64,000 bases of DNA from Microvirga puerhi (GTDB lineage Bacteria; Pseudomonadota; Alphaproteobacteria; Rhizobiales; Beijerinckiaceae), in contig NZ_JAIRBM010000005.1 of NCBI RefSeq assembly GCF_020089865.1, forward strand, positions 2,126 through 66,125, written 5' to 3'. Position numbers and translations under genes: made by a program. Shown piece by piece: positions 25,000 to 33,849 of this stretch. Positions within the stretch are counted from its first letter, which is position 1; every line of letters begins with the position of its first letter. The notes under the pieces were generated by a model. It saw nothing but the letters and a program-made list of their open reading frames with translations. It was not told the DNA's origin and ran no database searches.

Positions 25000-26289
25000 A
25001 TGAAGCTCGCCGAGTGGCTGTCCCGCAACCGTGTTTCCCGGGTGGAATTCGCCCGGCGCATCGGCGTCACGCCGGGCGCGGTCACGCAGCTCTGTAACAG
25101 CGACAGCGCCTGGATGTCCCGGGACACCGCCGACCTCATCGCCCGCGTCACCCGCGGAGCCGTGACCCCCAACGATTTTCTGCCGACGCCCCTGAAGGAG
25201 GCCCGTATGCTCCATTCCGTCACCGAGGCCCTCGAAGCCTTCGCCCGGGGCGAGATCGTCATCGTCACGGATGACGACGATCGCGAGAACGAGGGCGATC
25301 TCATCGTCGCAGCTTCCCTCTGCACGCCCGAGAAGATGGCATTCATCATCCGCAACACCTGTGGGATCGTCTGCGCGCCGCTCACCGCGGCTGAGGCACG
25401 GCGCTTGCGGCTCGATCCAATGGTGGCCTCGAACGACGCGCCTCTCGGGACTGCGTTTACGGTCACGGTTGACGTCAAACACGGTCTGACGACCGGCATC
25501 TCCGCCGAGCAGCGGACCAACACCGTGCGGGCACTTGCCAACAACAATATGGGGGCGGCGGATTTCGTGCGTCCGGGTCACGTCTTTCCGCTCGTCGCCA
25601 AGGAGGGCGGCGTATTGATGCGGTCCGGTCATACGGAAGCGGCCGTCGACTTGTGCAAGCTCGCCGGCCTGCCGCCTGTCGGCGTGATCTGCGAACTCGC
25701 CAACGACGACGGCACCGTCATGAAGGGCGAGCAGATCTCTGCCTTTGCCGAAAAGCATGGGCTGAAGCGCATTTCGGTTGCCGATCTCATCGCCTATCGG
25801 CAGGCGCGTGAGAAGCTCGTCGAACGGATCGCGACGTTCCCGGTCGAAACGGAATGGGGCGCGTTTACGGGCTATGCCTATTCGACACCGTTCGACAGCG
25901 TGCAGCATCTGGCCCTGGTTCATGGCCGGATCGGCGACGGCACCAATCTTCCGGTGCGCCTCCACCGTGCCAATGCGCTGACCGATGTCTTCGAAGGCGG
26001 CAAGACTATTGCCTGCGCTCTGAAGCGCTTCGCCGAGGAGGGCAGGGGCGTTCTCATCTATCTGCGTGACGGCACGGCGGGTGTTCCGATGACGAACCTG
26101 TCCGACAGCGAGACGACCGCTTCCGAGGCCCTGAGGTCTAGCCAATGGCGCGATGTCGGACTCGGTGCGCAGATCCTGAAGGATCTCGGCGTCGTCTCCA
26201 TCCGCAATCTTGCCACATCAAGCAGGTCTTACGTGGGCCTCAGCGGCTTTGGAATCGAACTCCTCGGTGAAGAAGCCCTCGATCACTGA
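25000..26289 (+). CDS. ribB: 3,4-dihydroxy-2-butanone-4-phosphate synthase with N-terminal HTH
   Basis: This riboflavin-pathway enzyme forms the four-carbon precursor from ribulose 5-phosphate. Of its 429 residues, about 1-65 form a Cro/C1-type helix-turn-helix (RVSRVEFARRIGVTPGAVTQ). The RibB domain (about 70-275) has the acidic loop VTDDDDRENEGDLIVAA and RSGHTEAAVDL. The C-terminal third is GTP-cyclohydrolase-II-like but lacks the zinc cysteines and reads EEGRGVLIYLRDG, so it is probably inactive. The frame is continuous from the ATG at 25000. An internal ATG at 25207 could yield RibB without the HTH. A perfect palindrome lies just upstream. Confidence 0.9.
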   Translation: MKLAEWLSRNRVSRVEFARRIGVTPGAVTQLCNSDSAWMSRDTADLIARVTRGAVTPNDFLPTPLKEARMLHSVTEALEAFARGEIVIVTDDDDRENEGDLIVAASLCTPEKMAFIIRNTCGIVCAPLTAAEARRLRLDPMVASNDAPLGTAFTVTVDVKHGLTTGISAEQRTNTVRALANNNMGAADFVRPGHVFPLVAKEGGVLMRSGHTEAAVDLCKLAGLPPVGVICELANDDGTVMKGEQISAFAEKHGLKRISVADLIAYRQAREKLVERIATFPVETEWGAFTGYAYSTPFDSVQHLALVHGRIGDGTNLPVRLHRANALTDVFEGGKTIACALKRFAEEGRGVLIYLRDGTAGVPMTNLSDSETTASEALRSSQWRDVGLGAQILKDLGVVSIRNLATSSRSYVGLSGFGIELLGEEALDH

Positions 26290-26393
26290 GGTCGCCGCGG
26301 GCATTTCCTTTTTCATCTCCTGGCGGCTTTCGCATCCGAGCGCACTGCGCTTAGGATAATGAATGTTATTGCGTGTCGATGCCGAGAGATTGA

Positions 26394-27716
26394 ATGCCGT
26401 CAACGACTAGCCCATCGCCACAAGTCAGAACGCTGACTCAGTCTCTGCGGCGGGTCGTCAATGGCCGCGCCGTGCAGGATGCAGCCCTTCTCGGGTTGCG
26501 ACTCGTGGGCGCGCGCGGCATGTCAGTGGTCAGCCTGATCGTCTCGGTCTGGCTGGTCGACATTCAGGCCTTCGCGGAATTCGGCGTCTACCAGACCCTT
26601 GCGGCTCTCGCCGCCATGTCCCTGTTCCTACGCTACGACACGGCGATCATCTCCGCCCCGTCGCAGGAGGAGGCTCATGACGTTCTGCGCCTGTGCGCCG
26701 TTCTGGGTGGCGTCCTGTGGTTGACCTATTCGATCCTCGCCTTGGGCGCCGGCCATTTCGGATTCATGTCGGCGACATTGGCGTCGTTGCTGCCGATTTC
26801 GCTGATCGTGCGCGGCATGGTGCGCCTCGGCTTCGCGCAGATCACGCGCGACGGGGATTTCAAGGGAATCGGCCGCGGCTCGCTGGTGCAGTCCGTCTTC
26901 CAGCCGCTCGCACTTCTCGTTCTGGTCCTCGCTTTGCGCAACGATGCGGTCGCCTTCGCCATTTCCGACATTCTCGGCCATGCGAGCGCCGTCGTCTATC
27001 TGGTGTGGCGGAGGCGCGGCCGTGCGCCGGTGTTCCGACACGGATGGTCCGTGCGGCGTCTCGTCGAGCTGGCGTCCCGTCGACGGAGCCTTCCGCTTTA
27101 CAATCTGCCGGGCACATTTTGCGCGCTTGCCTTTGTCCTATCGCCGCTCCTGATTCTGCCGCTCGCGGGTAACCATGCGCTCGCCGGACACGTGGCGCTT
27201 GCTTACCGCCTGTTCGACGTTCCGACGCAAATCCTCGCCGCGACCATGACGCCAATCTTTCTTCATCGGCTGCGTCCTTCGGAAGATCGGCCGAACGTCC
27301 TCTTCGGCCGTCGGCTTCTGATGATCCTGATCCTCCCCGTCGGGTTCGCCTTCGGCGCGCTCGCCGCTGCCTTGATCCTAGCCGATCCGTATCTAGCCGG
27401 CACCAAGCTTGCGGATCTTTCCGACATCGTGCCGGCCGTCGCGATGTTCCACCTCTTCCTCGCTCTGGGTGCTCCGCTGAACGAGTCCTGCTCACTCTAT
27501 CCGCAGCAGAGGCGATTGGTCGTCATCCAGGCGGCGGCGCTTCTCGGCAGCGGAGTTGCAGCGTTCATCGCCCTGAGCGGCTATGCCGAAGGCGCACTCG
27601 CGGCACTGGCGCTCGCCTCTGCGGTAAGGACTTTCGCGCTTGGGGAGCTTCTCAGAAAGCTCTCGCTCCTGAGAGACAGGCTGGTATCGGCAAGGAACCT
27701 GGCAGTCCCTGCTTAG
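26394..27716 (+). CDS. Polysaccharide flippase-like membrane protein (Wzx/MATE type)
   Basis: This 440-residue protein has about 12 predicted membrane helices and the layout of polysaccharide-biosynthesis (O-antigen-type) flippases. Features include an amphipathic N-terminus, an early FGVYQTLAALAAMSLFLRYD (the FxxYxxxxxxxxxxxxxRYD pattern typical of Wzx-like proteins), and repeated Leu/Ala-rich helices. The substrate would be an undecaprenyl-linked glycan. It sits alone between ribB and the deacetylase, 13 kb from the glycan island at 40.8 kb, which lacks its own flippase. A functional link is possible but not shown. Confidence 0.7.
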   Translation: MPSTTSPSPQVRTLTQSLRRVVNGRAVQDAALLGLRLVGARGMSVVSLIVSVWLVDIQAFAEFGVYQTLAALAAMSLFLRYDTAIISAPSQEEAHDVLRLCAVLGGVLWLTYSILALGAGHFGFMSATLASLLPISLIVRGMVRLGFAQITRDGDFKGIGRGSLVQSVFQPLALLVLVLALRNDAVAFAISDILGHASAVVYLVWRRRGRAPVFRHGWSVRRLVELASRRRSLPLYNLPGTFCALAFVLSPLLILPLAGNHALAGHVALAYRLFDVPTQILAATMTPIFLHRLRPSEDRPNVLFGRRLLMILILPVGFAFGALAAALILADPYLAGTKLADLSDIVPAVAMFHLFLALGAPLNESCSLYPQQRRLVVIQAAALLGSGVAAFIALSGYAEGALAALALASAVRTFALGELLRKLSLLRDRLVSARNLAVPA

Positions 27717-27820
27717 AACCTGGTAAGAGGGAGACCGCTTTCTCCCTGCTGGATGGCTTGGGATCGAAGGTCTCGACGCCTCTCCACGCAAAGCCGGTTC
27801 TCGATATTGCGCCCGGCACT

Positions 27821-28762
27821 CTAGCCGCGCAGATCGCGGCCCATCAGGGTATCGATGTGTGCCGCCACGGATTTGGATAATCCTTCGAGGTCATAGCCGC
27901 CTTCGAGAACGGAGACGAGCCGTCCGCCGCAATGTTTGTCGGCCAGATCCATCATCTTGCGGGTCGCCCAGGCGAAATCCGCCTCGGTCAGATTCAGGTC
28001 TGCCAGTGGGTCGCGCCAATGGGCATCGAAGCCGGCCGAAACGATGATGAGATCCGGTGCAAATGCCTCGATACGGGGCACGATCACGGCATCCACGGTT
28101 TCGCGGAATATCGCGCCGTCGCTGCCGCTTGCGAGCGGCGCGTTCACGATCGTTCCCTTCTCGCCTTGCTCCGAGGCCGCTCCAGTGCCGGGATAGAGCG
28201 GCATCTCATGGGTCGAACAATACAGCACGCTCGCATCGCGCCAGAAGATGTCCTGCGTGCCGTTCCCGTGATGGACGTCCCAGTCGAAGATCGCGACGCG
28301 CTCGGCTCCGTGCTTGCTTTGAGCGTGACGTGCGGCGATCGCCGCGTTGTTGAAGAAGCAGAAACCCATGGCACGAGTCCGCTCGGCATGATGTCCCGGC
28401 GGCCGCATTGCCACGAAGGCGTTGTCGGCCTTCCCCGTCATCACTTCGTCGACCGCCAGGACAGCGCCCCCGGCGCTGCGGAGAGCAGCTTCATAGGTGC
28501 CTGGCGACATCACCGTGTCAGCGTCGATCCGAACCAGGCCTTCGCGTGGGGCGATGTCGCGGATAGCCACCACATGATGCTCGGGATGCGCCAGCGTGAG
28601 GCTCTCCATCTCTGCCATCGGTGCCTGCACCCGGATGAGGGATGCAAACCGTTCCTTCTCGAGAATTCCTTCGATGGCGCGAATACGCTCGGGTCGCTCT
28701 GGATGTCCGAGAGGCGTCTGGTGATCGAGAGCGGCGGGATGAGTGACGTAAAGGGTGGACAT
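27821..28762 (-). CDS. Histone deacetylase family (AcuC/HDAC-like) hydrolase
   Basis: This zinc-dependent deacetylase has 313 residues. The family catalytic residues are intact: RPPGHHAERTRAMGFCFFNN (His pair), DWDVHHGNGTQ (zinc Asp and His) and SAGFDAHWRDP (second zinc Asp). Bacterial members act on acetylpolyamines, acetylated lysines or acetoin-related substrates; which one applies here cannot be told. In many Rhizobiales this gene lies immediately upstream of xseB, but here the two are about 27 kb apart. It starts at the ATG at 28762 and is convergent with the flippase-like gene. Confidence 0.92.
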   Translation of the reverse strand: MSTLYVTHPAALDHQTPLGHPERPERIRAIEGILEKERFASLIRVQAPMAEMESLTLAHPEHHVVAIRDIAPREGLVRIDADTVMSPGTYEAALRSAGGAVLAVDEVMTGKADNAFVAMRPPGHHAERTRAMGFCFFNNAAIAARHAQSKHGAERVAIFDWDVHHGNGTQDIFWRDASVLYCSTHEMPLYPGTGAASEQGEKGTIVNAPLASGSDGAIFRETVDAVIVPRIEAFAPDLIIVSAGFDAHWRDPLADLNLTEADFAWATRKMMDLADKHCGGRLVSVLEGGYDLEGLSKSVAAHIDTLMGRDLRG

Positions 28763-28971
28763 GTGGGGACACGAAACTCTTGCGGCAAAGCGCCGAACAT
28801 GGGCTCATCAATGTCGCAGCCGCAACGGCGCGTGTCTATGTTGTCTTGCGGCAACACTCTTGCACCAAAAGCCGTGGCATGGTTGGCGAATCGCCCCAAT
28901 GGGGTATGGGACTTTTCCCGAACTGCCGCGTTAACGAAACGGCCCCGTTTCGCCGTCCAAGAGCTTTGACC

Positions 28972-29559
28972 ATGCGCCCCCTCAGCCTGTCTCTCTTCCT
29001 CGCAGCCACGACTCTTCTCGCCGGATGCACGTTCAAAGGTGTTCCCGACCCGGAAGTGTCGTCCAAGGATTCAGAATGGATGGCATTGGTGCCGTCGGCA
29101 CAGGAGGACCGGCGCTATGGCCGGTACATGATGGATGATCCGACCGGCGAGGCACCAGGAACCGTCGTGGTCGATACGAAGGAGCGGTTCCTCTATTATG
29201 TGATGCCCGGCAAGAAGGTCATCCGCTACGGGGTCGCCGTGGGCGACGAGGCCTATGGCTGGACGGGAACGGCGCGCGTCGCACGCAAGGCCGAGTGGCC
29301 CAACTGGAATCCGCCTGCCGAGATGAAGGCCCGCTGGCCGCATGTGAAATTCACCCAGGGCGGTCCGGAAAATCCGCTTGGGGCGAGGGCGCTCTATCTC
29401 TTCGACGGCAACAAGGACACGCTCTACCGGATCCATGGCACGAACGAGCCGGAAAAAATCGGCCTTGCCGTCTCGTCCGGCTGCATCCGCATGCGCAACA
29501 TCGACGTGGTCGATCTCTACAACCGCGTCGACGTGAACGCGAAGGTCATCGTCCGCTGA
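28972..29559 (+). CDS. L,D-transpeptidase (YkuD) lipoprotein
   Basis: This cell-wall cross-linking enzyme of 195 residues is probably an outer- or inner-membrane lipoprotein. A short signal ends in LLAGC (lipobox, Cys19). The YkuD domain has the conserved IHGTNEPEKIG and the catalytic SSGCIRM (Cys nucleophile). Such enzymes form 3-3 peptidoglycan cross-links or attach outer-membrane proteins to peptidoglycan. I chose the ATG at 28972; the longer frame is not supported. A GAAACG-GCCC-CGTTTC hairpin (28936-28951) lies in the upstream region. Confidence 0.9.
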   Translation: MRPLSLSLFLAATTLLAGCTFKGVPDPEVSSKDSEWMALVPSAQEDRRYGRYMMDDPTGEAPGTVVVDTKERFLYYVMPGKKVIRYGVAVGDEAYGWTGTARVARKAEWPNWNPPAEMKARWPHVKFTQGGPENPLGARALYLFDGNKDTLYRIHGTNEPEKIGLAVSSGCIRMRNIDVVDLYNRVDVNAKVIVR

Positions 29560-29604
29560 GTGCGTGAGCGCCGCTCCCGGCGCTCACCAAGCCGAAGCCT
29601 CGGT

Positions 29605-29793
29605 TCAGTCCGTCATCGCTTCCTTGCGCAGGATGGCCGGAAGCTCATGCTGCCGCGGCGGCGTTGGCCGCAGGTTGGCGGCCTGCACGGCGGCGGCGAG
29701 TGCTGGCAGAGCGACAGGTTTGAAGGCAGGGTATGGCTGGCGTCCGGAGAGCTGCTGCGATTGGCGGTCGCGTTCGGTCATCTGCTTCGTCAC
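29605..29793 (-). CDS. Small protein, 62 residues
   Basis: This short gene starts with GTG at 29793 behind a strong ribosome-binding site (GGGAGGA, seven bases upstream). The product is polar with a central FKPVALPALAAAVQAANLRP, a composition I associate with small conserved Rhizobiales proteins, though I cannot name a family. It ends in PAILRKEAMTD. No signal peptide or membrane helix is visible. It lies between the convergent L,D-transpeptidase and the MarR gene on the minus strand. The longer frame starting upstream lacks a ribosome-binding site. Confidence 0.55.
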   Translation of the reverse strand: MTKQMTERDRQSQQLSGRQPYPAFKPVALPALAAAVQAANLRPTPPRQHELPAILRKEAMTD

Positions 29794-29989
29794 AAGAATT
29801 CCTCCCAAGGAAAACAGGCTGTTACAGAACCTGTGCGCATGATCGGGAGGCTGGTGGCAGGATCGGGGCAGCCCCGTGATCATTTGCTGGCTTGGCTGCA
29901 AATGACCGAAACGAGCTTAATCCTCGATTAACAAGGTTGCGTAACCGCTCTTCTACCGGGATATGCTCTGTCGATAGCAGGTATCCTGC

Positions 29990-30481
29990 CTAGCGCCGGA
30001 GTCGGGCGAGCGTCTCGTCTTCCGCCGACCGTGCTCTTTCGCGCCAAGCCAGGACGATCCGTTCGAGATCGGCAAGGTCTTCCGCGGGAAGGGTGCCTAG
30101 CGTTCCCTGAACATAGCGCCGCTGCACGGCAATGCCGTGCTCTGCGAGTTCCCTGCCTTTCGCCGTGAGATAGAGGGCATTGGAGCGCCGATCACCGGGG
30201 ATGGCGCGCCGCTCCACCAAGCTAGCCTCCACCATCCGGTCGAGAAGACCCGAGACATTCCCCTTGGTGACGTAAAGGCGCTCGGCCAATTCCTGCTGGC
30301 TCAAGCCCTCCTGCTCGGTGAGCGTGGAGAGGAGGTCGAACTGGGGGATCGAGAGGCCAAGCGCCTTCAACTCGGCCGCGATCGTGTTGGTGGCGCGGCG
30401 ATGAAGCCGGATGATCCGAAACCAGACTCGGAGCGGGTCCACGCTCAAGTCCAGGTCCTGTGTTGGAGAAGCGGAAGTCAC
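29990..30481 (-). CDS. MarR family transcriptional regulator
   Basis: This 163-residue winged-helix dimer has the MarR core LSIPQFDLLSTLTEQEGLSQ, the recognition helix region ERLYVTKGNVSGLLDRM and the wing ERRAIPGDRRSNALYLT with the conserved DxRS. It starts with GTG at 30481 behind GAGGAAC. The target is unknown. The divergent YjgN/M48 operon begins 195 bases away, so regulation of that operon or of itself is possible. A loose AGTT-N8-AACT dyad near 30508 is a weak operator candidate. Confidence 0.88.
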   Translation of the reverse strand: MTSASPTQDLDLSVDPLRVWFRIIRLHRRATNTIAAELKALGLSIPQFDLLSTLTEQEGLSQQELAERLYVTKGNVSGLLDRMVEASLVERRAIPGDRRSNALYLTAKGRELAEHGIAVQRRYVQGTLGTLPAEDLADLERIVLAWRERARSAEDETLARLRR

Positions 30482-30675
30482 GGGTACGAGTTCCTCATCT
30501 GGTTTTAAAAAGTTTACTTCGGAACTGTTCGTCCCGTCACCTGCTGACCGATCGCTTGCGCCGGGTCACGTAACGGAACATTGTGGATAGCTCTCAATGA
30601 CTTAGCCTGCAGGGCTGACGAAGACAACGTTCCTGCTATAGGCTCGGGACGAGCTCCTCCGCCCAGGATCGCCCC

Positions 30676-31902
30676 ATGTCTGCGACCTCGGTCCCTGCGA
30701 CCGGCCCCGCACTATCCAAGTCCTCCCCGTTGTACTTCTCCGGGCAGGGAGGTGATTTCTTCCGCCTCCTCGTAAACGGAAGTCTGCTTCAGATCCCGAC
30801 GCTCGGATTTTATCGATTCTGGCTGATCACGAAGATCCGTCGCCATCTCTGGTCGAGCACGCAGGTGGCCGGTGAGCCCTTCGAGTACACGGGCACGGCC
30901 AAGGAACTCCTGCTGGGCTTCCTGATCGCGATTGCGATCCTGACGCCGATCTATCTCGCCTACGCCATCCTGGCCTTCGCGCTCGAGGAGCAGCACGCTC
31001 TCGCGAGCGCGCCGCTCGTCCTCATCATGTATGTGCTGGCGCATTTCGGCGTCTACCGGGCCCGGCGTTATCGTGCCACCCGCACCGTCTTCAGGGGTAT
31101 CCGGTTCTGGATGAAGGGGCGCGGTTGGGCCTATGCGGCCCGAGCGATCCTGTGGGACGTGGCCACGGTCCTGACCCTTGGACTGGCGTTGCCCTGGGCG
31201 TCCGCATCCCTTGAGCGCTACCGGATGCGGCACACTTATTTCGGCACGATCCAGGGCGATTTCGTCGGGACGGGCTGGGTCCTGTTCAAGCGCAGCTGGT
31301 GGACCTGGGCCCTCGGTCTCGCTGGCCTTGTAGGAGGCGTCGCGGTCATGATCCGCACGGCCAAGAGTTCACCGGACACGGTGAATGTTATGGGCGGGAT
31401 CGTGACCCTCGGTGTTCTTTTGATCATCGTCGGCCTCGCACCGGCCGTGATGGCGATCAAGACCCGCTGGCAGCTCGAGGGCCTGCGGTTCGGCGATGTC
31501 GCGGTCGCCAGCAATCTCAGCATCGGGGCGTTCTACGGAACGTTCATCAAATTGATCCTGTCTTCTCTAGGCTTCCTGCTGGCCTTTGGCTTGGTAGTCA
31601 GCCTCGGGGGCGGGATGTTCGCAGGGATTTTCAAGCGATCGCTCGCGCAGGCCTCGGTCGGCGGCTTCAACGCCTATACCGTCGCGGGCGGGGTGGGGAT
31701 CGCGCTGGCCTATCTGGTCTTGCTGCTCGGCCTCGGCGTCATCCAGCGCTATTTCATGGGGCGTGGCCTGTGGGAGAGGGCCGTCCAGTCCCTCTGGGTG
31801 TCGAACCTCGACGCTCTCGACGCCGCCGCCGCTGCGGGCGAGCCCGTCGGGGCGACCGGGGAGGGGCTGGCAGACGCTCTCGACTTCAGCGTCGGCATTT
31901 GA
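30676..31902 (+). CDS. yjgN: YjgN family (DUF898) membrane protein
   Basis: This 408-residue polytopic membrane protein belongs to the YjgN/DUF898 family. The repeated family pattern of a helix followed by GFYRFWLITKIRRHLWSST and YRARRYRATRTVFRGIRF is clear, as is RYRMRHTYFG. About eight membrane helices are visible. The function is unknown. The order yjgN, M48 peptidase, DUF1499 in one direction recurs in Alphaproteobacteria, suggesting an envelope quality-control unit. It starts at the ATG at 30676. The next gene begins 85 bases downstream. Confidence 0.88.
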   Translation: MSATSVPATGPALSKSSPLYFSGQGGDFFRLLVNGSLLQIPTLGFYRFWLITKIRRHLWSSTQVAGEPFEYTGTAKELLLGFLIAIAILTPIYLAYAILAFALEEQHALASAPLVLIMYVLAHFGVYRARRYRATRTVFRGIRFWMKGRGWAYAARAILWDVATVLTLGLALPWASASLERYRMRHTYFGTIQGDFVGTGWVLFKRSWWTWALGLAGLVGGVAVMIRTAKSSPDTVNVMGGIVTLGVLLIIVGLAPAVMAIKTRWQLEGLRFGDVAVASNLSIGAFYGTFIKLILSSLGFLLAFGLVVSLGGGMFAGIFKRSLAQASVGGFNAYTVAGGVGIALAYLVLLLGLGVIQRYFMGRGLWERAVQSLWVSNLDALDAAAAAGEPVGATGEGLADALDFSVGI

Positions 31903-31987
31903 ACGGCGGGAACTCGTCCGACCAGCGAACGGAAGGGCGACGCTGGCCAGGACACAGGGGCTCTTTCGGCGGAGCTGCGGAGGCGCG

Positions 31988-33064
31988 ATGACCGGGGCGG
32001 TGTTCTACGACGGAGCGAGTGCGCGCCGCCGATCGGTCGCGGTGCGGGTCACATCCTCCAGCGTCGACATCGAAGAGGCCGGTACGTGGATCGCCTCCTG
32101 GCCATGCGGAAGAGTTCGGCGACGGGACGCTCCCGAGGGCATCCTGCGGCTCATGCTCGACGGTGAACCCACGCTGGCGCGTCTCGACATCCTTGATCCC
32201 GGCCTCCAGACCGCCATCCGCACCCAGTGCCGTGAGCTCGATGGACGGAATGTCGGAGAACGGACGACGCGCATCGTTCTCTGGTCCATGGCCGCCGCCC
32301 TTTCGGTGGTTCTGTGCGTGATCTATCTCGTACCGGTCGCGGCCACGCGATTGACGCCGCTCGTGCCCTTATCCTGGGAGCAACATCTGGGGCGGGCGGT
32401 AGACAATCAGGTCAAGCTGCTGGCCGGCGACAAGGTCTGTGCTGGCCTGCCTGGTGCAATAGCCCTCGCGACCCTGTCAGATCGACTGCGGAGGGCTGCG
32501 ATGCCTGCCGCCGGGACATCCGACACGGTGGTCGACATCCAGGTTCTGGACGCGGCCGTCCCGAACGCCATCGCACTTCCCGGTGGCCGCATCTATCTGT
32601 TCCGGGCGCTCCTCGATCGTGCCGAATCCGTTGACGAGATCGCCGGCGTCCTGGCGCACGAAATGGGCCATGTGCGGCACCGCGACGGATTACGCAAGCT
32701 CATCCAGGCAGGCGGAACGTCCTATCTGGCGGGTCTTCTGCTCGGCGACGTCACGGGCGGCGGCGCGCTCGTCCTCGCCAGTCGCATGCTCCTGGATAGC
32801 GCCCATTCCCGCGACGCGGAAACCGCCGCCGATGCCTTCGCGGGACAGACAATGACGAGCCTCGGACGACCGGCCGGCGCGATGGCGCAGCTTCTCGCGC
32901 GCATCGAGCGGAACGAATCCAAGATCCCAGCATTTCTCTCCACCCATCCGGTCACCGAGCAGCGTCTCAAGGCTCTTGAGCAGTTCGTCCCGACGGTGCA
33001 GGGGGCGCCACTTCTCACCGATGAGGAGTGGCGCGCGCTCAAAGAGGTTTGTAAGACGTCCTGA
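31988..33064 (+). CDS. M48 family metallopeptidase
   Basis: This membrane-anchored zinc protease has 358 residues. An N-terminal cytoplasmic domain (about 1-100) is followed by one membrane helix (IVLWSMAAALSVVLCVIYLV, about 98-117). The peptidase domain carries the HExxH motif in LAHEMGHVRHRDG and the third ligand region SRDAETAADAFAG. Homologues act in envelope proteostasis, degrading misassembled outer-membrane proteins. The stop overlaps the start of the DUF1499 gene (TGATG). The ORF reaches further upstream, but the ATG at 31988 avoids overlap with yjgN. Confidence 0.9.
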   Translation: MTGAVFYDGASARRRSVAVRVTSSSVDIEEAGTWIASWPCGRVRRRDAPEGILRLMLDGEPTLARLDILDPGLQTAIRTQCRELDGRNVGERTTRIVLWSMAAALSVVLCVIYLVPVAATRLTPLVPLSWEQHLGRAVDNQVKLLAGDKVCAGLPGAIALATLSDRLRRAAMPAAGTSDTVVDIQVLDAAVPNAIALPGGRIYLFRALLDRAESVDEIAGVLAHEMGHVRHRDGLRKLIQAGGTSYLAGLLLGDVTGGGALVLASRMLLDSAHSRDAETAADAFAGQTMTSLGRPAGAMAQLLARIERNESKIPAFLSTHPVTEQRLKALEQFVPTVQGAPLLTDEEWRALKEVCKTS

Positions 33065-33843
33065 TGCGACATCTCATTATCGAGGAACCCTATTCCCGGC
33101 CGGCAAAGTGGTCGCCCATGGTCGCGTGGTTCGCGCTGGCCGTCACGGCGATGGCTGCCGGGCTGATCCGGTTCGGGCGCATCGACTATGAATCGGGCTT
33201 TGCCGCCCTCGGCGCCGGGATCGTCGTTGCGCTTCTAGCGGTCGCCTTCTCCTTCATGGCCTTCATCCGCATCTGGCAGGAGGGGAGGCGCGGGCTCGGT
33301 GCCGCCGTGCGAGGCCTCGTCATCGCCGGCCTCGTCCTGGCCTATCCCGCGTGGATGGCCGTGAAGGCCGCGACATTGCCGCCGATCACCGATGTCTCGA
33401 CCGATACGGATGATCCGCCGACATTCTCCCGTTCTCGCGCAGCGCTTGAGGCGCGCGGCGGCCGTATTCCTCCAGATGTGTCGCCAGCCGTTCGGGAGGC
33501 GCAGCGCCAAGCCTATACCCGGATCGCGCCGCTGACGCTCGATGTCGGACCCGATGAGGCGTTCGAGGTCGTACAGTCGGCTGCCAAGCGTCTCGGCTGG
33601 GAGGTCATCGAGGCCGTGCCGCCGGGCGGTCGCGTGGGGACCGGACGCCTGGAGGCGGTCGCGCGCAGTTTCCTTTTGAAGGTCCCGGACGATGTGACCG
33701 TGCGCATCAGGCCCCGCGCCGACGGCACGCGGATCGACATCCGGTCGGCGTCCCGCATGGGCAAGCATGATCTTGGAGCGAATGCGGCCCGCATCCGGGC
33801 GTTCCTCGATGAGGCTTCCAACCTGGCGATCGCTCTCGACTGA
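33064..33843 (+). CDS. DUF1499 domain membrane protein
   Basis: This 259-residue protein has three N-terminal membrane helices (about 18-35, 48-68 and 82-100) followed by a soluble DUF1499 domain (about 120-255). Conserved landmarks include YTRIAPLTLDVGPDEAF and RPRADGTRIDIRSASRMGKHDLGANAARIRAF. The function is unknown. It is translationally coupled to the M48 peptidase by a one-base overlap and so belongs to the yjgN-M48-DUF1499 operon. The stop is six bases from the convergent MBL hydrolase gene. Confidence 0.9.
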   Translation: MRHLIIEEPYSRPAKWSPMVAWFALAVTAMAAGLIRFGRIDYESGFAALGAGIVVALLAVAFSFMAFIRIWQEGRRGLGAAVRGLVIAGLVLAYPAWMAVKAATLPPITDVSTDTDDPPTFSRSRAALEARGGRIPPDVSPAVREAQRQAYTRIAPLTLDVGPDEAFEVVQSAAKRLGWEVIEAVPPGGRVGTGRLEAVARSFLLKVPDDVTVRIRPRADGTRIDIRSASRMGKHDLGANAARIRAFLDEASNLAIALD

Positions 33844-33849
33844 TCGGCT

